Assembly: GCA_020630875.1 (NCBI GenBank)
Contig: JAHDIH010000001.1
Location: 620,001-684,000, forward strand
From: Deltaproteobacteria bacterium
Lineage (GTDB): Bacteria; Myxococcota_A; Polyangia; Haliangiales; Haliangiaceae
Length of the DNA stretch: 64,000 nt
Reading direction: 5' to 3'
The translations under genes were made by a program, and so were the position numbers. Positions 42,248 to 50,655 of this stretch are shown here, one piece after another; the first letter of the stretch is position 1; every line of letters begins with the position of its first letter. The notes below the pieces were generated by a model, which saw only the letters and a list, made by a program, of their open reading frames with translations, made no database searches and was not told the origin of the DNA.

Positions 42248-43357
42248 ATGGCGAGACTTTTAATTCTACCTCTGCTTGTTGCGTGCACTACGCAAGCGAA
42301 CCGAAAAGCTAAAAGCGCTCAGCAACCAACAAAAGTATCTGTAGCTCAGGACGTGGTGCAACCATCCGAACCCCAAAGACCGGTGGTTGCGCCCATCCAA
42401 CTCGAACCGATCGGGTTGCGTGTCGCAGAGGATGGTAAAGCAGACGCTTTCGAGCCCTGGACGTTGCTAAGCGAAGGTAACAAGCTTTTTGGAAAACAAG
42501 AATTCAACGCTGCTCGTGGCAAATACCAAAAGCTGGTTGCTACATTCCCTACATCGCTGTACGTCTCTAAAGCTCATTTCAACATAGGGCTTAGTTACGA
42601 GCGCGAGGGAAACATGGTGCTTGCAGGAAACGCTTACTTGGACGCTTACCGTAAAGGACAATCGGGAGTGGACGGCAGGGATGCGTTGCTACGACGAGCG
42701 GCGGTGTTAGCGGAAGCAGATCTCTTTGCGGACGCGGAAGAAGCACTAAAGCAGCTAGAGGGACGCCAAGATCTCGGACGGCACCACGAGCTAGAAGTTC
42801 TCGCAAGACGCGGTTACGTTGAACTTTCGCAGGATAAACTCGATGCTGCAGAGAGATCATTAAGTGCCGCGCTGGACATCTATCGGCGAATGACATCGAT
42901 GGAAGAACCGTATTTTATTGCCATGGCTCATTATTATTATGCCAACGTCCCCCATCAACGGGCCTTGGCTCATCCTATGACTCCAGAGACTTTGGGGGAG
43001 AGTATTAAGCGTAAGGTGGCGTTGGCCGACCAAGCGTACGTACGCTACCAGAAGGCACTGGTTTTTCTTTCTTCTTATTGGGCGACAGCAAGTGCTTATC
43101 AGATGTCGCAGCTGTATCATGACATCTGGCGTCAGGCTAACGAGGCTCCTGTAATGGAAGGAATGGAACGGGAGGCCGTAGAGAGGTTTCGCCAGCAAAC
43201 AAGACAGTCAACGCGATACCTACTGGAGAAAGCACTGCACGGGCATCGCGAAAACGTACATCTTGCAGATGCCTTTGGAGTGACGACGCCTTGGAGCGAA
43301 GGTTCCAAGAAGCGCGTGCAAGAAATAGCACCCCTGCTAATTACCCCGGCGCCCTGA
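42248..43357 (+). CDS. Lipoprotein with TPR repeats
   Basis: 369 residues, lipobox LLVAC (Cys13). Residues about 70-250 contain four or more TPR-like helix pairs (LLSEGNKLFGKQEFNAARGKY, SKAHFNIGLSYEREGN, ALLRRAAVLAEADLFADAEEA, RRGYVELSQDKLDAAERSL), the rest is helical. It is probably anchored to the outer membrane facing the periplasm, holding partner proteins. Divergent from the ATP-grasp fusion with a 128-base spacer; a shared role is possible but unproven. Confidence 0.8.
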   Translation: MARLLILPLLVACTTQANRKAKSAQQPTKVSVAQDVVQPSEPQRPVVAPIQLEPIGLRVAEDGKADAFEPWTLLSEGNKLFGKQEFNAARGKYQKLVATFPTSLYVSKAHFNIGLSYEREGNMVLAGNAYLDAYRKGQSGVDGRDALLRRAAVLAEADLFADAEEALKQLEGRQDLGRHHELEVLARRGYVELSQDKLDAAERSLSAALDIYRRMTSMEEPYFIAMAHYYYANVPHQRALAHPMTPETLGESIKRKVALADQAYVRYQKALVFLSSYWATASAYQMSQLYHDIWRQANEAPVMEGMEREAVERFRQQTRQSTRYLLEKALHGHRENVHLADAFGVTTPWSEGSKKRVQEIAPLLITPAP

Positions 43358-43455
43358 ACAACAGTACGTTTTTTGGGGGCCATTACTCGCTAATGGAACA
43401 CCCCGCCGTACATAGGCCACTGTTCGCTCGGTAGCGGTTGAGGTTATAGTTTGCT

Positions 43456-44643
43456 ATGGGGATTTTCAGAGTACACAAATGTCATAGCTGTCACGCCAAT
43501 ATGACGCCGACCCGACAGCCGGTGGTGACGTGTGAATATTGCGGAACGCAACATGAGAATACCACGGTTCCCACAACGGCTAAAAGACCGAGTACCGCGC
43601 ATCTCCCAAGTATGGACTACAGCTACTCTAAAGCGCGGATGATTGGCCTGCCACTACTCCTTACCGGACTGGCTTCAGTTGCTTCTATGGCCGTCAGCCA
43701 ACTAGGCGCAAAATACGTCGTGAAGGATCGGGCTTCTTTCCAGCCAGATTACAAACAGAAGTCTCATTTTGGCAACAAAATGAATTCTGATGTGGTTAAG
43801 TCCAACTACATCGCTGAGTGCTCTCATAACGATGGTCGTGAAGGGGTTTGTGCTTTGAACGTCAAAGAGGGGAAATGGCAATGGCGTTACTTCTTCAATA
43901 AGGGAACGTCCGTGGATAAGTTACATGTTGGCAGCGAGTTTGTCGTTGTCGTCTCGGACCATGCAGAGTTAATCTATTTCTCTAGTGCCACAGGAGAAGA
44001 ACTTAGTCGCCGTACTTTAGATGAGAAGGCCGATAGGTTGTGCATGGATGGGGCAAATGGATTTGTTGAGCTTAGCAATGACGAGAGGTTTACTTTTTCA
44101 AAAGAGGGCGAACTGACAAAAGTTAAAAAGACGTCCATCTGTCCGAAGCACAAAAGGTTCTCGGAGCGAGGTGCCAGTGGTTTTTGCAAAACCTACACCT
44201 CCCATTCTCCTATCAAAGAAAAGAAGTTACCCATTCGCTTCAGCTGGGCTCATATCAGCGGCGACAACGCGGTGATAAGCGGAACGAGAAAAAAGGGGAC
44301 TTCGGTACCAGAGCTTGTTGGCGTTTCGTTGAAAGAAAAGAGTATTCGATGGCATGGACCACTCGCTACCGAGAACTGGACTGACGTTAGTACTTACTCT
44401 GGCGATCGTCACGATGCATTGTTCGAAGACAAATACGTAGCGGTTTACAAACTCAAAAATGGGCGATGGAAAGTTGTGATGCGGAATGCCTTAGATGGCA
44501 AGCTGTTGTGGGAGAAGCTAATGCCAGAAGAGTCCAAATGTGAGAGGGTTCATATAACCGAAGAAGATGTCATTGTGGTTGGCTGGACAAAAGTTTTCGT
44601 ATTTGCCGTAGACGGCTCTGGCTTTAGACTTCATCAACTTTAG
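43456..44643 (+). CDS. Zinc-ribbon membrane protein with PQQ-like propeller
   Basis: 395 residues: an N-terminal zinc ribbon (CHSCHANMTP ... CEYCGTQHE, four cysteines in C-x2-C pairs), a linker, one membrane helix at about 63-82 (GLPLLLTGLASVASMAV), then a repeat-rich C-terminal region (GKWQWRYFFNK, HAELIYFSSATGEELSRR, VVMRNALDGKLLWEK) resembling a PQQ-type beta-propeller: W-containing blades ending in xxGxxxW. Topology places the ribbon in the cytoplasm and the propeller in the periplasm. An unusual combination; function unknown. Followed 26 bases later by amt. Confidence 0.78.
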   Translation: MGIFRVHKCHSCHANMTPTRQPVVTCEYCGTQHENTTVPTTAKRPSTAHLPSMDYSYSKARMIGLPLLLTGLASVASMAVSQLGAKYVVKDRASFQPDYKQKSHFGNKMNSDVVKSNYIAECSHNDGREGVCALNVKEGKWQWRYFFNKGTSVDKLHVGSEFVVVVSDHAELIYFSSATGEELSRRTLDEKADRLCMDGANGFVELSNDERFTFSKEGELTKVKKTSICPKHKRFSERGASGFCKTYTSHSPIKEKKLPIRFSWAHISGDNAVISGTRKKGTSVPELVGVSLKEKSIRWHGPLATENWTDVSTYSGDRHDALFEDKYVAVYKLKNGRWKVVMRNALDGKLLWEKLMPEESKCERVHITEEDVIVVGWTKVFVFAVDGSGFRLHQL

Positions 44644-44669
44644 TCCAGAAACATTACGGAAACATTCAA

Positions 44670-45932
44670 ATGGTATCGACACGAATGCCAGAGAGTTTTG
44701 ATCCGTCCGTAATAGACACGTTGTGGGTGCTGGTTTGTGCCTTTTTAGTCTTCTTTATGAACGCTGGCTTTGCTCTCGTGGAGTCGGGCCTTTGCCGCAG
44801 CAAAAACACGGTCAACATTTTGACCAAAAACTTTGCCGTATTTGGCTTAACGGTGGTGGGATTTTGGCTGTTTGGTTACGGCTTGATGTTTAGAGGGGAA
44901 GATGCATTCGTAGGAGACTTAGGGTTTGCGCTAGCCGAATTTGGACGCGACTTTTCCGGCATTCCTACTCTTATTCATTTCTTCTTTCAGCTTTGTTTCG
45001 CAGTTACCGCCGCTACCATTGTCTCTGGTGCGGTAGCAGAACGAATTAAAATTTCGTCGTTCTTTCTTTTTTCGCTGGTACTCACAACTGTTATCTATCC
45101 GATTGTGGGGCACTGGGGATGGGGAGGAGGCTTCTTGGCAGAGCAAGGATTCGTGGACTTCGCTGGTTCCACAATAGTCCATAGCGTCGGAGGTTGGGCC
45201 GCACTCGTTGGAGCCTGGATTCTTGGTCCTAGAAACGGCAAGTTCGACAAGCAAGGCAACACCAAACCGATTCCAGGGCACAACCTTGCCATGGTAACGC
45301 TTGGAGGATTGTTCCTTTGGTTCGGCTGGTTTGGGTTCAATGGTGGTTCGTCACTTGGGTTAGTAGGGCAGGGCTACGCGGTGGCCCATGTGATTGTGAA
45401 CACTGCGATTGCCGCCTCTTGTGGCGCCATCGCCGCCACGGGATCGAGCTGGCTTAGAAACGGCAAACCAGATCTGACGTTCATCGTGAATGGTGGCCTT
45501 GGTGGGTTGGTAATGATCACCGCCGGTTGCAACAACGTTCCCCTGTGGGCCGGAGCCGTGATGGGGCTTATTGCTGGGGTTGTGGTGATTCAATCGGTAC
45601 TTTTCTGGGACAAAATGCAATTAGACGATCCCGTAGGGGCGATCTCGGTTCATTTGGTATGCGGGGCGCTTGGAACGTTGTTGGTGGGGATCTTCGCGGA
45701 AGGTACAATGCCTCATCTGCAGGACGGGCCCTATGGTTTATTATTTGGCGGCGGAGCTGAGTTGCTCTTGACCCAAAGTATCGGCGTCATAGCGGTGGGC
45801 GGTTTTGTGTCGACGCTTTCCTTTATAATCTGGCTGATTCTTAAGAAGACGACTGGAATACGGGTCTCAGAGGAGGATGAGTACCTCGGCCTGGATATTA
45901 CGGAACACGGTCTTGAGGCCTACCAACCGTAA
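44670..45932 (+). CDS. amt: Ammonium transporter
   Basis: 420 residues with about 11 membrane helices: family motifs FVFFMNAGFALVESGLCRSKN region (seen as MNAGFALVESG and CRSKNTVNIL), FAGSTIVHSVGGWAALVGAW with the pore histidine, NTAIAASCGAIAATG, and GAISVHLVCGALGTLLVGIF with the second histidine. It admits ammonium/ammonia through the inner membrane. glnK, usually next to amt, is absent here. The gene starts 26 bases after the zinc-ribbon protein. Confidence 0.94.
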   Translation: MVSTRMPESFDPSVIDTLWVLVCAFLVFFMNAGFALVESGLCRSKNTVNILTKNFAVFGLTVVGFWLFGYGLMFRGEDAFVGDLGFALAEFGRDFSGIPTLIHFFFQLCFAVTAATIVSGAVAERIKISSFFLFSLVLTTVIYPIVGHWGWGGGFLAEQGFVDFAGSTIVHSVGGWAALVGAWILGPRNGKFDKQGNTKPIPGHNLAMVTLGGLFLWFGWFGFNGGSSLGLVGQGYAVAHVIVNTAIAASCGAIAATGSSWLRNGKPDLTFIVNGGLGGLVMITAGCNNVPLWAGAVMGLIAGVVVIQSVLFWDKMQLDDPVGAISVHLVCGALGTLLVGIFAEGTMPHLQDGPYGLLFGGGAELLLTQSIGVIAVGGFVSTLSFIIWLILKKTTGIRVSEEDEYLGLDITEHGLEAYQP

Positions 45933-45968
45933 TTAAGCGGCGTTAGTGTAAAATTACAAAGTGGAATC

Positions 45969-45998
45969 TTGACCTCCTGCTGCTGTCTGGCTTATACG
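45969..45998 (+). promoter_or_regulatory. Sigma70-type promoter of the tRNA-tuf operon
   Basis: TTGACC (45969-45974) and TATACG (45993-45998) are separated by 18 bases, followed by GC-rich AGGCTCCC, the discriminator style of stringently controlled stable-RNA promoters. The first tRNA begins ten bases later. Confidence 0.75.
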
Positions 45999-46008
45999 AG
46001 GCTCCCAG

Positions 46009-46084
<76 letters not shown>

Positions 46085-46163
46085 AAAAGTTTTGTGGAAC
46101 TTTCCGTTGACTTGAGAGTAGATTAGGCGGTACTTAGACGTCCGAGTAAATCACAATCATAAC

Positions 46164-46246
46164 GGAGGGTTGCCCGAGTGGCTAAAGGGGGCGGGCTGTA
46201 AACCCGCTGACGCAAGTCTACGATGGTTCGAATCCATCACCCTCCA
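46164..46246 (+). tRNA. tRNA-Tyr (GTA)
   Basis: Long-variable-arm tRNA; acceptor GGAGGGT/ACCCTCC, anticodon loop within GGGCTGTAAACCC with GTA, TTCGAAT T-loop. The 3' CCA is not encoded. Confidence 0.97.
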
Positions 46247-46277
46247 CAACGTACGTGATACAACAATTGAATAGTTT

Positions 46278-46353
46278 GCGGGAGTAGCTCAGCTGGTAGA
46301 GCGTCAGCCTTCCAAGCTGAATGTCGCGAGTTCGAACCTCGTCTCCCGCTCCA
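46278..46353 (+). tRNA. tRNA-Gly (TCC)
   Basis: Acceptor GCGGGAG/CTCCCGC, anticodon stem TCAGC/GCTGA around CTTCCAA (TCC), TTCGAAC T-loop, CCA encoded. Confidence 0.97.
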
Positions 46354-46357
46354 AAAT

Positions 46358-46429
46358 GCCCATGTAGCTCAGTGGTAGAGCGCTTCCTTGGTAAGGAAGA
46401 GGTCGGCAGTTCAATTCTGCCCATGGGCT
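46358..46429 (+). tRNA. tRNA-Thr (GGT)
   Basis: Acceptor GCCCATG/CATGGGC, anticodon stem CTTCC/GGAAG around TTGGTAA (GGT), TTCAATT T-loop, no encoded CCA. Only four bases separate it from tRNA-Gly. Confidence 0.97.
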
Positions 46430-46495
46430 CTATTACATTGGCTAAAAATACTGTAAAACGAGCACCAACTAACCAAACTTTAGGAAACACGAGCA

Positions 46496-47692
46496 ATGTC
46501 AAAAGAGAAATTTGTCAGAAACAAACCCCACGTAAACATCGGTACCATCGGTCACGTTGACCATGGAAAGACCACCTTGACGGCAGCGATCACTAAGACG
46601 CAAGCTGATAAAGGCTTAGCAGAGTTTCAAGCGTTTGACTCAATTGATAAAGCGCCAGAGGAAAAAGCTCGGGGTATTACTATTGCTACCTCGCACGTGG
46701 AGTACGAAAGCGAAAAGCGTCACTACGCACACGTGGACTGCCCGGGCCATGCCGATTACATCAAAAACATGATTACTGGAGCAGCTCAGATGGATGGTTC
46801 CATCCTCGTAGTTAGCGCGCCAGACGGAGCGATGCCTCAAACTCGTGAGCACGTACTACTTGCCCGGCAAGTAAACGTACCCGCGGTTGTTGTGTTCATG
46901 AACAAATGCGACATGATTGAAGCAGGCGACGAAGAGCTTCTTGATCTCGTTGAGATGGAGCTACGTGAGCTTTTAGACAAGTACGAATTCCCAGGAGACG
47001 ACACTCCAATCATTCGTGGTTCAGCGCTAAAAGCACTGAGCGGCGATGACGACGAGTACGGCATCCAATCTATCGGCAAGCTCATGGAAGCATGCGATAC
47101 ATTCATTCCAGAGCCAGAGCGTGACTTTGACAAGCCATTCCTAATGCCTGTAGAGGACGTTTTCACCATTACGGGTCGTGGCACGGTAGTAACTGGAAAA
47201 ATCGAACGTGGAATCATCAAAGTAGGTGAGGAAGTTGAAATTGTCGGACTTCAAGACACGCAAAAAACAACCTGCACCGGCGTGGAGATGTTCCGTAAGC
47301 TTCTTGACGAAGGCAAAGCGGGAGAGAACGTTGGCGTTCTTATCCGTGGAATCAAACGTGAAGAAGTTCAACGTGGGCAAGTACTTTGTAAGCCAGGAAC
47401 GGTAGCCGCTCGTGGCAAGTTCGAAGCAGAGGTGTACATCCTTAAGAAAGACGAAGGCGGACGTCATACTCCATTCTTCAACGGTTATCGTCCACAGTTC
47501 TACTTCAGAACGACCGACGTAACAGGAGTAGCAACTCTAGCTGACGGAGTAGAAATGATTATGCCTGGCGACAACGCCAAGCTAAGTGTGGAACTAACCA
47601 AGCCAATCGCTTGCGAAGAAGGACTGCGTTTCGCGATTCGCGAAGGTGGCCGGACCGTTGGCGCTGGTGTGGTAACCAAAGTAACCGAATAG
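46496..47692 (+). CDS. tuf: Elongation factor Tu
   Basis: 398 residues. Delivers aminoacyl-tRNA to the ribosome. GTPase motifs GHVDHGKTT (G1), [12 protein letters not shown] (G2 with the effector Thr), DCPGHADY (G3), NKCD (G4), GSALKAL (G5); C-terminal barrels end [11 protein letters not shown]. Order tRNA-Thr, Tyr, Gly, Thr, tuf is the classical bacterial tufB operon. It usually continues with tRNA-Trp, secE, nusG and ribosomal genes; here it is followed by a repeat-rich non-coding stretch instead. Codon use is strongly biased, as for highly expressed genes. Confidence 0.99.
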   Translation: MSKEKFVRNKPHVNIGTIGHVDHGKTTLTAAITKTQADKGLAEFQAFDSIDKAPEEKARGITIATSHVEYESEKRHYAHVDCPGHADYIKNMITGAAQMDGSILVVSAPDGAMPQTREHVLLARQVNVPAVVVFMNKCDMIEAGDEELLDLVEMELRELLDKYEFPGDDTPIIRGSALKALSGDDDEYGIQSIGKLMEACDTFIPEPERDFDKPFLMPVEDVFTITGRGTVVTGKIERGIIKVGEEVEIVGLQDTQKTTCTGVEMFRKLLDEGKAGENVGVLIRGIKREEVQRGQVLCKPGTVAARGKFEAEVYILKKDEGGRHTPFFNGYRPQFYFRTTDVTGVATLADGVEMIMPGDNAKLSVELTKPIACEEGLRFAIREGGRTVGAGVVTKVTE

Positions 47693-47715
47693 TCTCGCTC
47701 GCGAGAATGGCTTCT

Positions 47716-47774
47716 AGCCGCGTTTTGTGAGGTCTCGTGTACCAAATGTACACGTCGACGTCCCGAACGCGGCT
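47716..47774 (+). other. Branched stem-loop after tuf
   Basis: Outer arms AGCCGCGTT (47716-47724) and AACGCGGCT (47766-47774) pair perfectly over 9 bp and enclose an inner hairpin CGTGTAC-CAAAT-GTACACG (47736-47742/47748-47754). The outer stem is followed by TTGCCGC, a poor T-tract, so it may be a tuf terminator of imperfect type or a structured RNA element. Confidence 0.45.
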
Positions 47775-47925
47775 TTGCCGCTTTCGGCTCCCAAGCCTTG
47801 CTAGTAAACCAATCTCGCTTCGCTCGTTGGGGCGGGTTGGCGGCTTTGCCGCTTTCTACTCGCAAGCCTCTCGCTTGAAGCGGGTTTGGCGGTCCGCTTC
47901 GTTCTTTTGTTGCGATTCGCCTCTC
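47769..47925. repeat. Degenerate GC-rich repeat region (CGGCTTTGCCGCTTTC units)
   Basis: Two near-identical units, GCGGCTTTGCCGCTTTC at about 47769 and GGCGGCTTTGCCGCTTTC at 47838, each followed by (C/A)CTCxCAAGCCT, and degenerate relatives (TCTCGCTTCGCTCGTTGG, CTCGCTTGAAGCGGG, GGTCCGCTTCGTTC). Each core GCGGC-TTT-GCCGC is a small hairpin. The stretch 47693-48082 has no convincing gene; open frames on the minus strand read basic, low-complexity peptides typical of translated repeats. Confidence 0.6.
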
Positions 47926-48082
47926 GTCGGCGGATTTCGGAGATGCGCTGACGTGGCTCTTGTCCATTGCTACTTGGCAAGCGCGAACCCAGAGGAAAAA
48001 GGCTTCACGGCGACGTGAGGTGGCTTTTGTAGAAGCTAACTCCGGAAGTTTCGAAACAACTCGCACGTTAATAATACGAGAT

Positions 48083-48223
48083 ATGTTTGCAAAGATGCCA
48101 GTAGAAGGCAGAGAAGCCTTAGCTCTTGGAGTGTCCTCTGTTAGGCCAAGCGCAGCACAGAGAAAACGTTTTCAGAGAGCACGAGAAAGATTTCGGTCTT
48201 TCTGGAGAGATAGTGATGACTGA
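48083..48223 (+). CDS. Possible 46-residue protein coupled to a membrane protein
   Basis: ATG 48083 opens MFAKMPVEGREALAL and ends RARERFRSFWRDSDD, overlapping the next ATG by eight bases (ATGACTGA). The end of the peptide looks like the region-4 helix of ECF sigma factors (xRxxRARERxR), which would fit an upstream sigma gene reduced to its tail and a downstream membrane anti-sigma. The evidence is thin: no strong ribosome-binding site and very short length. Confidence 0.35.
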   Translation: MFAKMPVEGREALALGVSSVRPSAAQRKRFQRARERFRSFWRDSDD

Positions 48224-48767
48224 ACAAGAGATATTTTCCAAAGTTAAATCCTCTTACGAGAGAGGACGTGTTTGGCTTGCGTCGGTTGGTGTTTTGCCAG
48301 TAGTACTTTTGTATTTGATGGCGTGGAGTACCATGGGACACCACTCCCGGCTATCGCTGTTTTCCGCTGTGTTGGTGTTGGTGCTTGGGAGCGTATTGAT
48401 TTGGCGCGGCGAAAGGTGGCGAGACTCATGGCACTATGGAGTGCTGGCAGGAAGTGTTTCAGTCGTTACGCCATTTCTTGTCCACGTTGCACAGAAGCTA
48501 TTTCCTTTCCTTGACTTGCATGTTGGCGGCGCAGTTTGCGTTATTGCGTGCGTCATTATGGGAAGTATCGCTGGGGCGTTCGTTGGGGGAAAATTAGCAG
48601 TAGGGAAACTGTCGTGGCTTGGATTAACCTGTGGGTCCGTTGTCTCTGGACTAACGGCTTTGATGGGATGCCATCTCCTAGGCTATATTGGAGTTGTTGT
48701 AACCGTTGGCGCAGTGTGGGCTGTCGGCGTGCCATTCAAGGTTTTCTACAGTCCCGCCACGTCCTGA
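48216..48767 (+). CDS. Six-helix membrane protein, possible NrsF-like anti-sigma
   Basis: 183 residues from ATG 48216, which follows GGAGAGA at proper spacing; the longer frame to 48126 is not needed. Six hydrophobic segments in pairs (VWLASVGVLPVVLLYLMAW, LFSAVLVLVLGSVLIW, GVLAGSVSVVTPFLV, VGGAVCVIACVIMGSIAGA and two more) after a 25-residue polar head (MTEQEIFSKVKSSYERGR). This resembles six-TM NrsF/DUF1109-type anti-sigma factors, but no zinc or Cys motif is present. Start and topology are sound; the role is an inference from gene order. Confidence 0.6.
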   Translation: MTEQEIFSKVKSSYERGRVWLASVGVLPVVLLYLMAWSTMGHHSRLSLFSAVLVLVLGSVLIWRGERWRDSWHYGVLAGSVSVVTPFLVHVAQKLFPFLDLHVGGAVCVIACVIMGSIAGAFVGGKLAVGKLSWLGLTCGSVVSGLTALMGCHLLGYIGVVVTVGAVWAVGVPFKVFYSPATS

Positions 48768-48851
48768 CAGGATGGCAGATTGGTACAATTTCGTAGTTGA
48801 AATCAGAGGCTTGCAAGACGTTTGGTCCACCAACGGTAATTCTTGTCTTTG

Positions 48852-49898
48852 TTATTTCGTTGAGCAGCGTGTGAGGATAGCCATGTTTTTATCGATGCGT
48901 TTGTCGGAAAGGTTCAGTAGGCTGACGTACTTGTGTACTGACCGTGCATGGTAGCTGCAGATGCTACTGTCGGTGTCTGCGGCTTCTTCTTCTAGTATCA
49001 GGTGCCCCAGTTCTACGTAGCAAAGAGTCGCGATTTCTTTCGCTTTCCGATTACTCCAATCTGAGTTGAGCTTGAGGAGTCTGTCCACAAGCATGCCACA
49101 CTGAAACGGCAATTTTAGCTCTTGAATGGCGATGCGTTTGGCTACTTCTACGTTTAGGTTTTTGTAGCTATGCTCCATAGCTCGTCCTTCTTGGCACAGA
49201 AGCGTGATAGCCGCAGAAGTTTTAACCCCCCAAGATGCAGTTCTCTTGGTAAGTGGATAACAAAGCGAATGAACTGACTCTCCTGCGTCTCTTCTTTTCT
49301 TTATCAAGGGGGCAGATTTCTCTTCAAGCCTTAGAAAAGCTTGCTTGCATGCTGCTTCAAACGAGTCGAAGTGGTCGTGCTTGGTGCTGTCGCAGTAGTA
49401 TGCCATTGCATTGTCAATTTCGTGTGGAGTCTGTGCACTTTCAATTTTTGCTAAAGCATCCGCTAAGTATTGGTTGTTCGGTTCGCGGAACTTTGGTGTA
49501 GAACTGGGCAGCGAGAAAACGATAATCGCGAGCAAGAGTAGGGCGGAACCTAATTGGCCTAAGCGTAATGCTACCGCCGCAGTTTTGAGCCCGTTGAATT
49601 TTAGCTGACCATTCCTAATCTTAGAAATTTGCTGATTGGCACCCAACCAAACCATCGGCGCGATAAACACGAATAGCATACCGATGCATCCCAAAATCAG
49701 CCATGCGGTCGCACTAGAGTCAGGAAGATCCTTGTCGCCATGTTCTAGGCGATGCTCCAACTGTTTGCGCTTTTGACGCTCCTTGTCGAGCTCGCGCTGC
49801 AGTTCATTGGCGCGCTCTATTGCAGCTCGGTTGTCGTCACGAAACACCCAATGATTGTAGCACGCAATTTTTATTTTCCAGGTAGGTCTAGCACTCAC
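48852..49898 (-). CDS. Coiled-coil, two-helix membrane protein of unknown function
   Basis: Up to 348 residues (GTG 49898; GTG 49847 is an alternative). Residues about 22-55 form a heptad-like coiled coil (AAIERANELQRELDKERQKRKQLEHRL), then two membrane helices at about 65-88 and 110-132, with a DUF-like KIRNGQLKFNG turn between, and a Cys-containing helical domain to the end. No family recognised beyond a similarity in layout to small DUF4190-like membrane proteins. Probably accessory. Confidence 0.6.
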   Translation of the reverse strand: MSARPTWKIKIACYNHWVFRDDNRAAIERANELQRELDKERQKRKQLEHRLEHGDKDLPDSSATAWLILGCIGMLFVFIAPMVWLGANQQISKIRNGQLKFNGLKTAAVALRLGQLGSALLLLAIIVFSLPSSTPKFREPNNQYLADALAKIESAQTPHEIDNAMAYYCDSTKHDHFDSFEAACKQAFLRLEEKSAPLIKKRRDAGESVHSLCYPLTKRTASWGVKTSAAITLLCQEGRAMEHSYKNLNVEVAKRIAIQELKLPFQCGMLVDRLLKLNSDWSNRKAKEIATLCYVELGHLILEEEAADTDSSICSYHARSVHKYVSLLNLSDKRIDKNMAILTRCSTK

Positions 49899-49936
49899 AG
49901 CTACTTAGTAAAGACGCACCTAGGGATGGCGGAGCC

Positions 49937-50335
49937 TCAATCGCAGCGAGTGGTAATTTCGTTGTAGCTCGAGACAACTTGCAGCTTGCGCACGCAAGTT
50001 TTGGTAGAGTAAGTCGCTACCATTTCATAGTTCCCGTTTCGAAGCGGGACCTGAATGGTGTGAAGCGTGGGGGATAGAGGTCGCCCTTGGAACGACGCAA
50101 TGGAGTCGTCTTCCTCGTTGTAGAGTGTTATCGAAACCCGCTCAGTTGCTGGAAAATGAACAGCGATTTCTACGTCCCGCCTTTGCTCGGTACTTTCTCT
50201 AAATAGCAGGTAGATCGCAAATCCTAGGACTGCGAGTTTAAACGCGTGTTTAGCCACACGGCAGCATAGCGGACCTTGTGGAAAATCAAAGAAAATTATG
50301 ACAGGACCTTTTCCTTTCCGACGAAATCGGGTCAT
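49937..50335 (-). CDS. Membrane-anchored hypothetical protein
   Basis: 132 residues: basic N-terminus, one membrane helix at about 28-48 (AFKLAVLGFAIYLLF), then a beta-rich extracytoplasmic part (DVEIAVHFPATERVSITLYN, GNYEMVATYSTKTCVRKLQVV), with two cysteines. The first codons were copied, with damage, into the downstream tRNA duplication (50440-50517). No family recognised. Confidence 0.6.
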   Translation of the reverse strand: MTRFRRKGKGPVIIFFDFPQGPLCCRVAKHAFKLAVLGFAIYLLFRESTEQRRDVEIAVHFPATERVSITLYNEEDDSIASFQGRPLSPTLHTIQVPLRNGNYEMVATYSTKTCVRKLQVVSSYNEITTRCD

Positions 50336-50350
50336 ATATACGTCCTAAAT

Positions 50351-50437
50351 GGGGCTGTGGTGAAATTGGTAGACACGAGGGACTTAAAATCCCTTTGCAG
50401 CAATGCAGTGCCGGTTCAAGTCCGGCCAGCCCTACCA
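50351..50437 (+). tRNA. tRNA-Leu (TAA), copy 1
   Basis: Type II tRNA with acceptor GGGGCTG/CAGCCCT, D arm TGAAATTGGTAGACAC, anticodon stem AGGGA/TCCCT around CTTAAAA (TAA), long variable arm, TTCAAGT T-loop, encoded CCA. Confidence 0.97.
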
Positions 50438-50439
50438 GG

Positions 50440-50517
50440 GAAATTGTTTTTGAACATGCAGGCAACCTTAAAGAAAAATGCGGGAGGATCTTTTCCTTTC
50501 GCACGAGAACGAGTCAT
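50440..50517 (-). pseudogene. Copied start of the 132-residue gene
   Basis: On the minus strand ATG 50517 begins MTRSRAKGKDP, matching MTRFRRKGKGP of the intact gene, then leaves the similarity (PAFFFKVACMF) as the duplication ends. It is a by-product of the tRNA-Leu duplication, not a gene. Confidence 0.6.
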
Positions 50518-50531
50518 ATGAACCCTTCAGT

Positions 50532-50615
50532 GGGGCTGTGGTGAAATTGGTAGACACGAGGGACTTAAAATCCCTTTGCAGCAATGCAGTGCCGGTTCAA
50601 GTCCGGCCAGCCCTA
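50532..50615 (+). tRNA. tRNA-Leu (TAA), copy 2
   Basis: Same 84 bases as copy 1 but without encoded CCA (CTG follows the discriminator A). Probably functional after CCA addition. Confidence 0.95.
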
Positions 50616-50655
50616 CTGCTGGAGTTTTTCGTGAATTCTTTATGATGCTTGTTGG

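Larger units (their letters stand above)
50302..50615. repeat. Tandem duplication of tRNA-Leu plus flanking gene start
   Basis: A unit of about 181 bp occurs twice. The tRNA bodies (50351-50434 and 50532-50615) are identical, while the flanks have diverged (for example GTCATATATACGTCC versus GTCATATGAACCC), and the beginning of the 132-residue gene was copied with it. Confidence 0.85.

Noticed and set aside
43376-43402. Terminator at the CCATTA-CTCGC-TAATGG stem
   Set aside because: The T-run lies before the stem, so it does not work on the + strand and no minus-strand gene ends there.
47500-48066. Long minus-strand open frame (188 codons) after and within tuf
   Set aside because: It lies antisense to tuf and to the repeat units; the product is basic and low-complexity, as translated repeats are, with no start signal.
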